A stretch of DNA of 64,000 bases from the NCBI GenBank assembly GCA_024685285.1, contig JAIKVZ010000035.1, forward strand, positions 18,804 to 82,803, written 5' to 3'. This DNA comes from Bacteroidales bacterium. Its GTDB lineage: Bacteria > Bacteroidota > Bacteroidia > Bacteroidales > P3. The translations under genes were made by a program, and so were the position numbers. The notes under the pieces are model-generated. The model searched no databases. It saw only the letters and a program-made list of their open reading frames with translations, and was not told the origin of the DNA. Shown here one piece after another: positions 8,218-17,550 of the stretch (its first letter is position 1; every line of letters begins with the position of its first letter).

Positions 8218-11200
8218 ATGAAGCAATACCATTTAGCTAACAACATCATAGGCTGGGTAATATGTGCCATAGCCTGTGCTGTTTACGTCCTCACGGCCGA
8301 GGCTACAGCCTCGTGGTGGGATTGCGGCGAGTATATCGCCACGGCATTCAAACTCCAGGTGGGTCATCCACCGGGAGCACCTACGTTCCAGCTTATTGGA
8401 CGTATGTTCTCAATGTTCTCAGATCCAACTACGGCAGCCCATGCCGTCAATGTGATGTCGGCCCTGTGCAGTGGCTTCACCATCTTGTTCCTCTTCTGGG
8501 GCATAACGTTGTTGGGTAAGCACTTGCTGCCTGATCCTAAAAAGCCCTCTCTCAAAGATCCCCGCACTTGGGCTGTGTTTGCTGCCGGCGTGGTTGGTGC
8601 ATTGGCCTATACTTTTACCGACACATTCTGGTTTTCGGCAGTCGAGGGCGAGGTGTATGCCATGTCGTCGTTCTTTACGGCGGTGGTGTTCTGGGCAATA
8701 CTGAAATGGGAAGAGCAGAGCGATGACCCGCGCTCGCTGCGTTGGCTTATTCTTATTTGCCTGTTGGTTGGTGTGGCTATTGGAGTCCACTTGCTCAACT
8801 TGCTGACCGTTCCAGCCATAGTGTATGTGGTATACTTCAAGAAGTGGCCCAAGACTACCCTCAAAGGCTTCATTATAAGTGGAGTGGTGTCGGTGGTTCT
8901 ATTGGCCGTGATACTGTGGGGTATCATCCCGGGCATTGTCAATGTCGATTCAGCATTCGACGTTTTCTTTGTCAACACCCTCGGCTTACCGTTCAACAGC
9001 GGTACAATCTTCTTCTTTGTACTGTTGGCTGCTGCAGTGGTATGGGGACTGTGGTACACCCACAAGAAAGGCAAACCCATAGCCAATGCAGCCCTGCTGG
9101 GTTTCACCATGCTGGTAGTGGGCTACTCAACATTCTTTGTCTTGGTAATACGTGCCAACACCAATACCCCACTCAACGAGAATGCTCCAAAGGATGCTGT
9201 GGCCATGCGTGCTTACTTAGGCCGTGAACAGTATGGTGACACACCGTTGCTCACGGGTCAGTTCTATACTGCCGGCCGTCCCATAGACGTTAAACAAGGC
9301 TATACCAAGTATGTCAAGGGCAAAGACGAGCGCGGCAAAGACCGCTATATTGCTGTATCGCACGCACAGAAATATGTATATCGTCAAAACCATACCGGAG
9401 TGTTTCCGCGTATGTGGAGCGATGATGCCAAGCGCGGTCATCCAAAATTCTACGAATATTGGGCCGGCAAGGTGCGTGGTGATCATAAGCCCACAGGCAG
9501 CCAGAACCTCAAGTTTTTCAACCGCTATCAACTTGGGTGGATGTATTGGCGCTACTTCATGTGGAACTTTGCCGGTAGGCAAAACGACATTCAGGGCCAT
9601 TATTTCAACGAGGATGGCTCGCGTGACTACATCGATGGCAACTGGATTAGCGGCATTAAGTTCATTGACGAGGCTCGCCTTGGCCCGCAAGACAACCTGC
9701 CGGACCATCTTAAGAACAACAAGGCTCGCAACACATACTATCTGCTACCGCTCATTCTTGGCATTATAGGATTGGTATACCACTGTGTCAAGAACAAGAA
9801 AGACGCGTTCATAGTCTTCATTATGTTCTTCATGACAGGTCTGGCCATAGCCATATATTTGAATATGCCGCCCAAGCAGCCTCGCGAGCGTGACTATGCC
9901 TTTGTGGGCTCGTTCAGTTTCTTCGCCATCTGGATAGGACTGGCTGTGATGGGACTGGCCGAGTGGATTACCAAGGCTCTAAAGAACGAGAAACTCTACA
10001 AGTTGGTGCTCCCCGTGGTATTTGTGCTCGGTATGGCCGGAGCGCCGGTGATACTGGCCGCTGAGAACTGGGACGACCACGACCGTTCTGAGAAGTACGC
10101 TGCACGCGATTTTGCCCAAAACTATCTTGGCTCGGTCAAGAAGAACGGTATCCTTGTCACTTTTGGCGACAACGATACCTTCCCGTTATGGTACGCCCAG
10201 GAGGTTGAAGGCACCCGTACCGACGTGCGCATACTCAACTACACTCTCTCGGGTATGTACTGGTATGTCGAGCAGCTTTTCAACAAACTGTACGATTCTG
10301 ACCCGCTGCCGTTCACGTTGCCTAAGTCGTATTACGGTCTGGGACGCGATGTGATGTACATAATGGACCGTTCAAACGACTATCTTGAGGTCTCTGACGT
10401 GTTGGCTATGGTTCGCGACCATCCCGACCGGTTCACTATCGAGCAACGCGGCGAGAAACTGATGTATCTGCCCACCAAGCGTTTCAAGATTACACTTGAT
10501 GTCGATGCTTTGGTGCGCGAAGGCATCATCACAGAGGAGGAGGCCGCACGGGTGAACCCAGAGATTCGCTGGGAAGTGAACAAGGGCAACCTCTACCGCC
10601 ACGAACTTATGATGCTCGACATTCTGGGTACCAATAAGTTTATGCGCGAAATCAACATCATGAACCCGGGCTACATACGCGATGTGTTCCCGTTGGTCGA
10701 CCGTTACTCGGTGCAGGAGGCCATGAACTTCAAACTCATACCCTATGCCCGCAACGCTGCCGACTCGCGCTATACACCCACTTCGGCCGACTACTTCATG
10801 CACGGCCGTGACGGTGAACCGCTGAAATGGGGCAACCTCAACAGCGACATTTACATCGACCCGGTGAGCGACAACATGGTCACCGCACAGCGCCAGACCT
10901 TCATTGTGCTCAGCTCTGAGCTCTATGCCCGTGGCGACACTGTCAAGGCACGCCAGTTGCTCGACCTCTGCGAGGAGATGTTCCCGGTGCGCAATTTCCC
11001 GCGCAATGTCTACGCGATCTACATATACACAGGCAACCAGAACTACTTGGATGTTATTCGACTCTACCGAGAACTCTACGGCGTCGAGCGCGCCCGCGAG
11101 ATATGGCAGCAGGCCTATGAATACTACTGCCAGGATGCCGCCTACTATTCGCAGTTCCGCGGTACCAAGGCAGCCGGAGTGCGTGGCGAGTATCAGACAA

Positions 11201-11310
11201 GTCTGCAACTTCTGGGTCTGTTGAGCGATATGGCACGTCGCTCGCTGGGCGACAACGAGTTGGCTGCACAGGTCGACAGTTTGCTCACTACCTATGGAGT
11301 ACGTAACTAA
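8218..11310 (+). CDS. DUF2723 family membrane protein (GT-C-like) with C-terminal periplasmic region
   Basis: A 1030-residue integral membrane protein. The N-terminal half has about twelve hydrophobic helices and begins with a glycosyltransferase C-like block (TASWWDCGEYIATAFKLQVG, residues 28-47, then HPPGAPTFQLIGR). This DUF2723 family resembles protein O-mannosyltransferases and is widespread in Bacteroidota. The second half carries the family motif FGDNDTFPLWYAQEVEG near residue 650 and an alpha-helical, TPR-like C-terminus. A role in transferring sugars to exported proteins is inference from the fold, not shown by the sequence. It starts 16 bp after arcA and its stop overlaps the next start (TAATG). 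Confidence 0.85.
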   Translation: MKQYHLANNIIGWVICAIACAVYVLTAEATASWWDCGEYIATAFKLQVGHPPGAPTFQLIGRMFSMFSDPTTAAHAVNVMSALCSGFTILFLFWGITLLGKHLLPDPKKPSLKDPRTWAVFAAGVVGALAYTFTDTFWFSAVEGEVYAMSSFFTAVVFWAILKWEEQSDDPRSLRWLILICLLVGVAIGVHLLNLLTVPAIVYVVYFKKWPKTTLKGFIISGVVSVVLLAVILWGIIPGIVNVDSAFDVFFVNTLGLPFNSGTIFFFVLLAAAVVWGLWYTHKKGKPIANAALLGFTMLVVGYSTFFVLVIRANTNTPLNENAPKDAVAMRAYLGREQYGDTPLLTGQFYTAGRPIDVKQGYTKYVKGKDERGKDRYIAVSHAQKYVYRQNHTGVFPRMWSDDAKRGHPKFYEYWAGKVRGDHKPTGSQNLKFFNRYQLGWMYWRYFMWNFAGRQNDIQGHYFNEDGSRDYIDGNWISGIKFIDEARLGPQDNLPDHLKNNKARNTYYLLPLILGIIGLVYHCVKNKKDAFIVFIMFFMTGLAIAIYLNMPPKQPRERDYAFVGSFSFFAIWIGLAVMGLAEWITKALKNEKLYKLVLPVVFVLGMAGAPVILAAENWDDHDRSEKYAARDFAQNYLGSVKKNGILVTFGDNDTFPLWYAQEVEGTRTDVRILNYTLSGMYWYVEQLFNKLYDSDPLPFTLPKSYYGLGRDVMYIMDRSNDYLEVSDVLAMVRDHPDRFTIEQRGEKLMYLPTKRFKITLDVDALVREGIITEEEAARVNPEIRWEVNKGNLYRHELMMLDILGTNKFMREINIMNPGYIRDVFPLVDRYSVQEAMNFKLIPYARNAADSRYTPTSADYFMHGRDGEPLKWGNLNSDIYIDPVSDNMVTAQRQTFIVLSSELYARGDTVKARQLLDLCEEMFPVRNFPRNVYAIYIYTGNQNYLDVIRLYRELYGVERAREIWQQAYEYYCQDAAYYSQFRGTKAAGVRGEYQTSLQLLGLLSDMARRSLGDNELAAQVDSLLTTYGVRN

Positions 11311-11567
11311 TGGCACGCAAAGGTCATAAGTCAAGCAAGAGATACAGCGTCTCCCTTTCCGAGAGGGAAGGGAGGCTGCTGCAACTCTATGCCGACAGCC
11401 ATGACTGGACCAAGCCCCAAGCCTTGAGGCACATAATCAAAGGTCAGTTGCGCCAGTACTGCACTACAGCCGCCAATGCAACCGCCGAAAACCAGCTGGA
11501 GCTCTTCGACTCGGTTCAAATAGACATCTTCAACCACCACACAAAAGTAAACGATAGCAACAATTAA
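11310..11567 (+). CDS. Small basic protein, ribbon-helix-helix-like, 85 aa
   Basis: An 85-residue cytoplasmic protein of unknown function. It starts with a very basic stretch (MARKGHKSSKRYSVSLSE). A short strand and two predicted helices follow (SEREGRLLQLYADSHDW and KPQALRHIIKGQLRQY), the arrangement of ribbon-helix-helix DNA-binding proteins. The C-terminal 30 residues look disordered. Its ATG overlaps the stop of the DUF2723 gene, and atpB starts 3 bp downstream, so it is translated from the same message. No toxin-like partner is adjacent, so it is not an obvious antitoxin. It may be an autoregulator of this unit; that is speculation. Confidence 0.75.
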   Translation: MARKGHKSSKRYSVSLSEREGRLLQLYADSHDWTKPQALRHIIKGQLRQYCTTAANATAENQLELFDSVQIDIFNHHTKVNDSNN

Positions 11568-11570
11568 TAT

Positions 11571-12665
11571 ATGAAAAAGATACTTCTAACTATACTTGCC
11601 GTGTTCATGACCGTCTTTGGTGTCATGGCGTCGGAGCAGGAGCAGGGTTTCGACCCGGGGTCGGTAATCATCGGCCACGTTACCGATGCCCACTCGTGGC
11701 ACATGTTCGACTACCACTCTGCCGACGGACAGGAGCACGCCGTGGCTTTGTCGCTACCTGTTATACTTATCCGCGACGGCCATGTCGATGTCTTCAGTTC
11801 GGCTCGCTTCCATCATGGTCATGCCGACTACAAGGGCTACCGTTTGGTGGGCGGCGGCGCCGAGAAAGAGGAGGTGATATGTGTCGACGCCGAGGGCAAC
11901 CCCTTGCTCAACGAGGCCGGCAAGGTTGTGAAACCCATCGACCTCTCGATAACCAAGACTTCGGCCGCAATAATGATTGCCACCGTGTTGCTTATTGTTA
12001 TTGTATTTGTGGCCAAGGCCGGCTACAAGAAACGCAAGAACCAGGCGCCAAAGGGACTGCAGTCGCTGGTTGAGATGTTGGTGGTCTTTGTGCGCGACAG
12101 CATTGTGCGCCCCATGATTGGCGAGAAGCACTACGAGCGCTACCTGCCTTATCTGCTCACTCTCTTTTTCTTTATCTTTTTCTGCAACATCCTGGGCCTG
12201 ATACCCTTCTTCCCGGCCGGCGCCAACGTCACCGGCAACCTTGCCGTCACCGCCACGTTGGCAGTCATCACTTTCTTCATAACCAACATCAGCGGCAACA
12301 AACACTATTGGGTCGACATCTTCAACACCCCTGGTGTGCCGGCCTGGCTCAAGATATTCCCGCTCATGCCCATTGTCGAGCTTGTGGGTGTCTTCACCAA
12401 ACCCATCGTGCTTATGATTCGTCTATTTGCCAATATGACCGCCGGCCATATCGTCATCCTCGGTTTCGTTGTCATCATCTTCATCCTCAGCAACCTCTTT
12501 GGCACTGCCGTGGGCGGCGCCGTGTCGGTGGTGTCGGTGGTGTTCAGCGTGTTCATCAGCGTGCTCGAGTGTCTGGTGGCCTACATCCAGGCATTCGTCT
12601 TCACCATGCTCAGCGCCCTCTACATTGGCATGGCTGTGGCCGAGCCTCACCACGAAAACGCATGA
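11571..12665 (+). CDS. atpB: F-type ATP synthase subunit a
   Basis: Membrane subunit that forms the two proton half-channels of the Fo motor. It has 364 residues: a signal-like N-terminus (MKKILLTILAVFMTVFGVMA), a long periplasmic domain typical of Bacteroidota AtpB, and five to six helices. The essential arginine that faces the c-ring is in LMIRLFANMTAGH, near residue 285, and the last helix ends SALYIGMAVAEPHHENA. AtpB is normally followed by atpE and the other ATP synthase genes. Here pgk follows after 33 bp and no other ATP synthase gene is in the window. Confidence 0.95.
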   Translation: MKKILLTILAVFMTVFGVMASEQEQGFDPGSVIIGHVTDAHSWHMFDYHSADGQEHAVALSLPVILIRDGHVDVFSSARFHHGHADYKGYRLVGGGAEKEEVICVDAEGNPLLNEAGKVVKPIDLSITKTSAAIMIATVLLIVIVFVAKAGYKKRKNQAPKGLQSLVEMLVVFVRDSIVRPMIGEKHYERYLPYLLTLFFFIFFCNILGLIPFFPAGANVTGNLAVTATLAVITFFITNISGNKHYWVDIFNTPGVPAWLKIFPLMPIVELVGVFTKPIVLMIRLFANMTAGHIVILGFVVIIFILSNLFGTAVGGAVSVVSVVFSVFISVLECLVAYIQAFVFTMLSALYIGMAVAEPHHENA

Positions 12666-12698
12666 TTTTAAACAATTAAACAATAAATAATCATAACC

Positions 12699-13895
12699 AT
12701 GAAGAGTATTAAAGATATCAATTTTGCAGGCCGCAAGGTGCTGCTGCGCGTGGACTTCAATGTCCCCATGAACGACCAGAAACAGATTACCGACGACACC
12801 CGTATGCGTGAGTCGATGCCCACCATCGAGAAGCTCTTGAAGGACGGCGCCGCCGTCATCATCATGGCCCACTTTGGCCGTCCCAAGAAAGGCGGTTTCG
12901 AACCCGAGTTCACCCTCGAGCCCGTGGCCAAGTATCTCGAAACCCTCGTGGGCCGTCCCGTCAAGTTCACCCAGGAGCTCCTCGGCAGCGGCAAACCCGA
13001 GGCAATGGCCAAAGAGCTTAAGGGCGGCGAAGTGATGTTGCTCGAAAACATCCGCTTCTACCCCGAAGAGACCAAGGGCGGCGAGGCTCTCGCCCGCCAG
13101 CTGGCCAACCTTGGCGACTGCTACATCAACGACGCTTTCGGCGCCGCCCACCGCGAGCACTCCTCGACGGCCGTCATAGCCAAGTTCTTCCCCAACGACA
13201 AATACTTCGGCTTCCTCATGGAGAACGAGGTGCGCAACCTCGAGAAGCTCATGCAGAACCCGCCGCGCCCCTTCACCGCCATCATCGGCGGCAGCAAGGT
13301 GAGCAGCAAGATTGGCATACTGGAGAACCTGCTCGACAAGGTCGACAACATGATCATCATAGGCGGAATGCGCTACACCTTCACCAAAGCCCTCGGCGGC
13401 AAGATTGGCAACAGTATCTGCGAAGACGACAAACTCGACCTCGCACGCGAACTTATGCGCCGCATGGACGCTAAGGGTGTCAAGTACTATCTGCCCGTCG
13501 ACAGCGTTATCGGCGACAAGTTTGGCAACGACGCCAACACCCAGGTGGTGCCCAGCGGCGAAGTGCCCGACGGCTGGGAGAGCATGGACTGCGGTCCCGA
13601 GAGCTGCAAAGCCATACGCGACATCATCATGGCCTCCAAGACAATCCTTTGGAACGGTCCTGCCGGCGTTTTCGAGCTGTCAACCTTTGCCAAAGGCACC
13701 AACCACATAGCCCAGAGCGTGGCCGACGCCTGCAAGCAGGGCTGCTTCGCCGCCGTGGGCGGTGGCGACAGCGTGGCTGCCGTCAAGCAGATGGGTCTTG
13801 CCGACCAGATGAGCTACGTCTCCACCGGCGGTGGCGCCATGCTCGAGTACCTCGAAGGCAAGGAACTCCCCGGCATCAAAGCCATCAAAGACTGA
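12699..13895 (+). CDS. pgk: Phosphoglycerate kinase
   Basis: Transfers phosphate from 1,3-bisphosphoglycerate to ADP in glycolysis. The length of 398 is standard. Signatures include KVLLRVDFNVPMN at the N-terminus, HFGRPK, the substrate-binding region NDAFGAAHREHSS, GGSKVSSKIGILENLL, and the nucleotide-binding end GGGDSVAA...STGGGAMLEYLEGK. Base composition is strongly GC-rich, as expected of a highly expressed gene here. It is the last gene of the arcA unit and is followed by a strong hairpin. Confidence 0.97.
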   Translation: MKSIKDINFAGRKVLLRVDFNVPMNDQKQITDDTRMRESMPTIEKLLKDGAAVIIMAHFGRPKKGGFEPEFTLEPVAKYLETLVGRPVKFTQELLGSGKPEAMAKELKGGEVMLLENIRFYPEETKGGEALARQLANLGDCYINDAFGAAHREHSSTAVIAKFFPNDKYFGFLMENEVRNLEKLMQNPPRPFTAIIGGSKVSSKIGILENLLDKVDNMIIIGGMRYTFTKALGGKIGNSICEDDKLDLARELMRRMDAKGVKYYLPVDSVIGDKFGNDANTQVVPSGEVPDGWESMDCGPESCKAIRDIIMASKTILWNGPAGVFELSTFAKGTNHIAQSVADACKQGCFAAVGGGDSVAAVKQMGLADQMSYVSTGGGAMLEYLEGKELPGIKAIKD

Positions 13896-13921
13896 TAGCC
13901 GCGAGGCTTCATACACATACA

Positions 13922-13948
13922 GAGCGCGGAACCATCGGTTCCGCGCTC
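13922..13948 (+). terminator. Hairpin terminator after pgk
   Basis: A perfect 12-bp stem (GAGCGCGGAACC / GGTTCCGCGCTC) with a 3-base ATC loop, followed by gctttata. It lies 27 bp after the pgk stop. Confidence 0.85.
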
Positions 13949-13983
13949 GCTTTATAACGCCCACAACAGCAGCCATATAGGGG

Positions 13984-14062
13984 TTTTGTTCGGTCGCCGT
14001 CGTCCTAAGAGCGAACCAACCCCGACCTCAACCCGACCTTAACCCGAACCTAACCCATCTAT
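13984..14062 (+). repeat. Dispersed 11-bp-phased repeat, copy 2
   Basis: It has TTTTGTTCGG on the left, then units ACCCCGACCTC, ACCCGACCTTA, ACCCGAACCTA and ACCCATCTATC. It is downstream of pgk and its terminator, in the same orientation as pgk. Confidence 0.88.
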
Positions 14063-14223
14063 CAACTTGATATAAAACGGTTTATGATTCATGAAACGTC
14101 AATGCGCCATAAGCTCTTCAATATCAGACTGATTTCGCATGAGAACCTACTGCTTCGCAGACAGGTGTTTGTCTGCATAAAACGATTTGAGAAAATAAAT
14201 TTTCTCAATCCAGATAAAAATCG

Positions 14224-14231
14224 TAATTTTG
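14224..14231 (+). promoter_or_regulatory. Bacteroidota -7 element for sod
   Basis: TAATTTTG followed by CA, 33 bp before the superoxide dismutase ATG. Confidence 0.65.
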
Positions 14232-14264
14232 CAGGCAGAATAATAACACAAAATCCATACCACT

Positions 14265-14855
14265 ATGAAAGATATCATGCCTGTCAACGGCCAGTTTGCA
14301 ATGCCGCAGCTCGCCTACGAAAACCTTGGCACGGTGATTAGCCGCGAAACCCTTTCGTTCCATCACGGCAAACACCTCAAAGCCTATGTCGATAACCTCA
14401 ACAAGATGCTGCCCGGCAGCGGCCTCGAAGGGCTGTCGCTGACCGAGGTGGTGTGTCGCGCCGAGGGCGGCCTCTTCAACAACGCCGGCCAGGTGCTCAA
14501 CCACGCCATGTATTTCGAGCAGTTCCTCAACACGCCACGTCCCATGAGTGCCGAACTGACCGCCAAGCTTGAGGCGGCCTTCGGCTCGGTCGAGGCATTC
14601 AAGACGGAGTTCGAGCAGAAGGGCGTCACCCTCTTTGGCAGCGGCTGGGTGTGGCTCAGCGCCGACAAGGACGGCAGGCTCGTCATCACGCAGCATAAGA
14701 ACGCCGAGAACCCCGTGACGGCAGGCCTCAACCCGCTGCTCACCTTCGATGTGTGGGAGCACGCCTACTACCTTGACTACCAGAACCGCCGCGCCGACCA
14801 CCTCGCCGCCCTTTGGCAAATAGTCGACTGGCCGGTGGTCGAGAGCCGCTTGTAA
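14265..14855 (+). CDS. sod: Superoxide dismutase, Fe/Mn type
   Basis: Dismutates superoxide to peroxide and oxygen; in an obligate anaerobe it protects during oxygen exposure. It has 196 residues. The four metal ligands of the family are visible: His in SFHHGKHLKAYV, His in QVLNHAMYF, and Asp and His in TFDVWEHAYYLDYQNRR. The block GSGWVWLSADKDG is typical. Whether iron, manganese or both is used cannot be told from these residues alone. A second in-frame ATG at 14277 would give a slightly shorter protein; the first is kept because its spacing from the promoter is normal. It is probably monocistronic, with a hairpin downstream. Confidence 0.94.
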   Translation: MKDIMPVNGQFAMPQLAYENLGTVISRETLSFHHGKHLKAYVDNLNKMLPGSGLEGLSLTEVVCRAEGGLFNNAGQVLNHAMYFEQFLNTPRPMSAELTAKLEAAFGSVEAFKTEFEQKGVTLFGSGWVWLSADKDGRLVITQHKNAENPVTAGLNPLLTFDVWEHAYYLDYQNRRADHLAALWQIVDWPVVESRL

Positions 14856-14905
14856 AACATTATTTTTCAGGGGATGACGATAGCCTCCCCTAAGCGACAA
14901 CGTAT

Positions 14906-14936
14906 GTAAAGCCATTGCCACAAGCAATGGCTTTAC
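14906..14936. terminator. Stem-loop after sod
   Basis: A perfect 13-bp stem (GTAAAGCCATTGC / GCAATGGCTTTAC) with a 5-base loop, about 50 bp after the sod stop. There is no long T run, but the position fits a terminator. Confidence 0.75.
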
Positions 14937-14982
14937 TGCAAAATCACCAAAAATGGTTATTTCCCATAAATGTGATAATCAC

Positions 14983-14990
14983 TATCTTTG
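14983..14990 (+). promoter_or_regulatory. Bacteroidota -7 element for the 15.0-21.2 kb gene group
   Basis: TATCTTTG followed by CA, 24 bp before the ATG at 15014. It probably drives the beta-barrel, imelysin, di-heme and ccsBA genes as one unit. Confidence 0.75.
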
Positions 14991-15013
14991 CATTTGAAAA
15001 ACAATGCAAAGAG

Positions 15014-16297
15014 ATGACATTAACTGAAAGAATACTAATTATTTGCGTATTGGCTGTGCTTGCCGTCAAACCGGCGGCACAGGCTCAGGGTGATACCGCC
15101 ACAGCAAAAAGCCGTCTGATCGTAGGCGGCTACGGCGAAGCGGTCTACAACCATAACTTTTACAGCGACAATGTGTTCCGTTATTCATTCCCTGACCGCT
15201 ACAAGCAATCTGCCGGTCATGGCCGAGTGGACCTCCCACATGCGGTGCTTATGCTGGGCTATGACTTCGGCCACGGCTGGACTATGGGTACCGAAATAGA
15301 GTTTGAACATGGAGGCACCGAGAGCGCCGTTGAGATCGAAACCGAGGAGACCGGCGAGTTCGAGAAGGAAATAGAGCGCGGCGGTGAGGTGGCGTTGGAG
15401 CAGTTCTGGATCCAGAAAAGTTTTGCGCCCGCATTGAATCTCAGGATGGGCCATATCGTGGTGCCTGTGGGCATGACCAACAGCAACCACCTGCCCACGC
15501 AATTCTTCACCGTATACCGGCCAGAGGGCGAGAACACCATCATGCCATGCACATGGCACGAGACGGGTGTTAGCCTTTGGGGCCGCTGGCGCTCGCTGCG
15601 ATACGAAGCCCAGCTATTGCCGGGGTTGAACAGCAACTACTTCAACAATTCGGGGTGGGTACATGACGGTTCGGCCTCACCATATGAGTTTCGTCCAGCC
15701 AACAAGCTTGCCGGAGCAGTACGCGTTGATTTCACCGGCATAAAGGGTCTGCGCCTGAGTCTTAGCGGATACGTTGGCAATTCTTTCAATAACGACATCG
15801 TGACCGACAAACGGACTCGGTATGACGACGTGAAGGGCACGGTTTTGATTGGCGCATTCGATTTTGCCTACCGCAACCGTTGGCTTGTCGTAAGAGGCAA
15901 CGCCGACTATGGGCACCTGAGCGATGCCGCTGTGATAGGCCCGCGCAACCAGAATCAAAACCACAGTACATCGTCGCCATACCCCCACACCCTCGTGGGC
16001 GAAAAGGCTATGGCCACAGGCATTGAGGCTGGTGTAGACGTTTTGGCCGCCACCAACACCCGCCATAAACTGTTCTTGTTCGGCCGCTACGACTACTACG
16101 ATAGTTTTATCCCTGCCGATGGACAAGCCGACTTTGGCTGGAGCGACCGCAATGTCTTTACCGCAGGTGTCAATTACTACCCCATACCCGAAATTGCAAT
16201 CAAGGCCGAAGGTGGCATACGCATATTGGGCGAAGAATACAACAATGAGCCTTTTGTGGCTGTTGGTGTCACATGGGCGGGATACTTTAATAAATAG
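15014..16297 (+). CDS. Outer-membrane beta-barrel protein (porin-like), first gene of an iron/cytochrome group
   Basis: A 427-residue predicted outer-membrane barrel. The ATG at 15014 is chosen because the -7 element is at 14983 and the next residues form a signal peptide (MTLTERILIICVLAVLAV...AQAQ). An earlier in-frame start would lie inside the upstream hairpin. The mature part begins with SRLIVGGYGEAVYNHNFY and consists of alternating strands, with an acidic stretch (EIETEETGEFEKEIE) near residue 115. It ends in VGVTWAGYF, with a C-terminal aromatic residue near the end as in many barrels. I do not recognise a narrower family. Position ahead of an imelysin and a di-heme lipoprotein suggests a role in metal uptake. 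Confidence 0.75.
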   Translation: MTLTERILIICVLAVLAVKPAAQAQGDTATAKSRLIVGGYGEAVYNHNFYSDNVFRYSFPDRYKQSAGHGRVDLPHAVLMLGYDFGHGWTMGTEIEFEHGGTESAVEIETEETGEFEKEIERGGEVALEQFWIQKSFAPALNLRMGHIVVPVGMTNSNHLPTQFFTVYRPEGENTIMPCTWHETGVSLWGRWRSLRYEAQLLPGLNSNYFNNSGWVHDGSASPYEFRPANKLAGAVRVDFTGIKGLRLSLSGYVGNSFNNDIVTDKRTRYDDVKGTVLIGAFDFAYRNRWLVVRGNADYGHLSDAAVIGPRNQNQNHSTSSPYPHTLVGEKAMATGIEAGVDVLAATNTRHKLFLFGRYDYYDSFIPADGQADFGWSDRNVFTAGVNYYPIPEIAIKAEGGIRILGEEYNNEPFVAVGVTWAGYFNK

Positions 16298-16329
16298 GAA
16301 TAATATATAATTAAAAATACTAAATCAAG

Positions 16330-17532
16330 ATGAAAATCATTACTAAAAAATTTGCACTTGTGGCTTTCGCCACCGCAACTTTGCTGTTCGCAGCCTGCGA
16401 CCCCGAAGGAAAGAACGAAGAGAAAGACAACACAGACATGGCCGCCATCAACGCGGCAGCCGCAAAAGTTGCCGACAAATTTGTTGAGAGAACCGTAGGC
16501 CCGACCTACCGTAACCTCGCAGCTAAAGCCGAAACGTTAGCTTCGCAGCTGGTTGCGTTCAGAGACAATCCCACTCAATCCAACCTCGATGCTGCCTGTG
16601 AGACGTTTCTTGAAGCACGCTCGTGGTGGGAGAAAAGCGAGGCTTTCCTGTTCGGTATAGCCACTGCCGAGGGTATTGACCCGCACATCGACTCATGGCC
16701 TCTCGAAGCCACCGCATTTAACAACATGATGCAGACGCCGAACCTGATGGATGCCCTCGGTGGCGAGGACGGAGACTTGGCTGCCGGAGAGCTTCACAAA
16801 GCCCTGCTCGGATTCCATGGCATAGAGTACATTCTCTTCCGCAACGGTCAACACCGACAAGTGGCTGACATTGATAGTCTTTCTCGTGTGTATGTCGCTG
16901 CTGTGGCTGGTGACCTCCGCAACCGCTGCTATCAGCTTGAGGTGGGGTGGCTTGGCAGTGCTGCTCCTGCAGCCCATGTAGCTCTGTTTGAGGAGGGGGG
17001 GCGCCTCGAAGACCTTTCAGTCACTGTCTTGCAGGGCGACCTCAGTTATGGAGATAATCTCCGCAATGCCGGTGGTGCGGGCTCGACATATGCCACCAAG
17101 CTTGCGGCCATCTATGCTATTATTGATGGTTGCAAGACTATTGCCGATGAAGTAGGCACTTCGAAAATAGGCAAACCTGCCGGAATTGATGCCGAAACTG
17201 CAGACACTACATATATCGAGTCTCCCTACAGTCAGAAGTCGATAGATGACTTTGTTGACAACTTCATCAGCATAAAAAACGTTTGGCTCGGTGGCATAGA
17301 AGGCAACCGGGATGAAGCCAATTCACTATGCACCTTTGTCAAGGACAATCTTGGTGAGAATATGGCCAACCGTGTCAGTGCAGCCATCGACGATGCCATT
17401 ACAAAAATCGATGATATGCCTCGCCCATTTGTCAACAACTACACAAGCGAGAAGTGCAGAACCGCCATCACTGCCTGTCAAGCTGTTGATGCTATATTTT
17501 CCGAGGTATCGCAGAAACTCGAGGAACTATAA
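16330..17532 (+). CDS. Imelysin-family (M75) lipoprotein
   Basis: A 400-residue cell-envelope lipoprotein of the imelysin/IrpA family, associated in many bacteria with iron acquisition. The signal ends in the lipobox LLFAAC and the mature N-terminus is charged (CDPEGKNEEKD). The family's GxHxxE motif is present as GFHGIEYILFRNG near residue 160, and the helical repeat starts with ARSWWEKSEAFLFG. No proteolytic activity should be assumed. The next gene encodes a di-heme protein with a similar lipoprotein N-terminus. This pairing of imelysin with a predicted thiol oxidoreductase recurs in many genomes. Confidence 0.88.
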   Translation: MKIITKKFALVAFATATLLFAACDPEGKNEEKDNTDMAAINAAAAKVADKFVERTVGPTYRNLAAKAETLASQLVAFRDNPTQSNLDAACETFLEARSWWEKSEAFLFGIATAEGIDPHIDSWPLEATAFNNMMQTPNLMDALGGEDGDLAAGELHKALLGFHGIEYILFRNGQHRQVADIDSLSRVYVAAVAGDLRNRCYQLEVGWLGSAAPAAHVALFEEGGRLEDLSVTVLQGDLSYGDNLRNAGGAGSTYATKLAAIYAIIDGCKTIADEVGTSKIGKPAGIDAETADTTYIESPYSQKSIDDFVDNFISIKNVWLGGIEGNRDEANSLCTFVKDNLGENMANRVSAAIDDAITKIDDMPRPFVNNYTSEKCRTAITACQAVDAIFSEVSQKLEEL

Positions 17533-17550
17533 ACTAACATTTAAGAGGAA

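Larger units (their letters stand above)
13896..14264. other. Intergenic region between pgk and sod
   Basis: No gene supported. It contains the pgk terminator hairpin (13922-13948), one copy of the dispersed 11-bp-phased repeat (13984-14062), an AT-rich part and the sod promoter -7 element (14224-14231). An open frame of 85 codons starting at 14084 lacks family features and crosses the promoter. Confidence 0.7.

Noticed and set aside
14084..14341. Open frame of 85 codons before sod
   Set aside because: It crosses the sod promoter and the start of the sod gene in another frame and shows no domain or signal.
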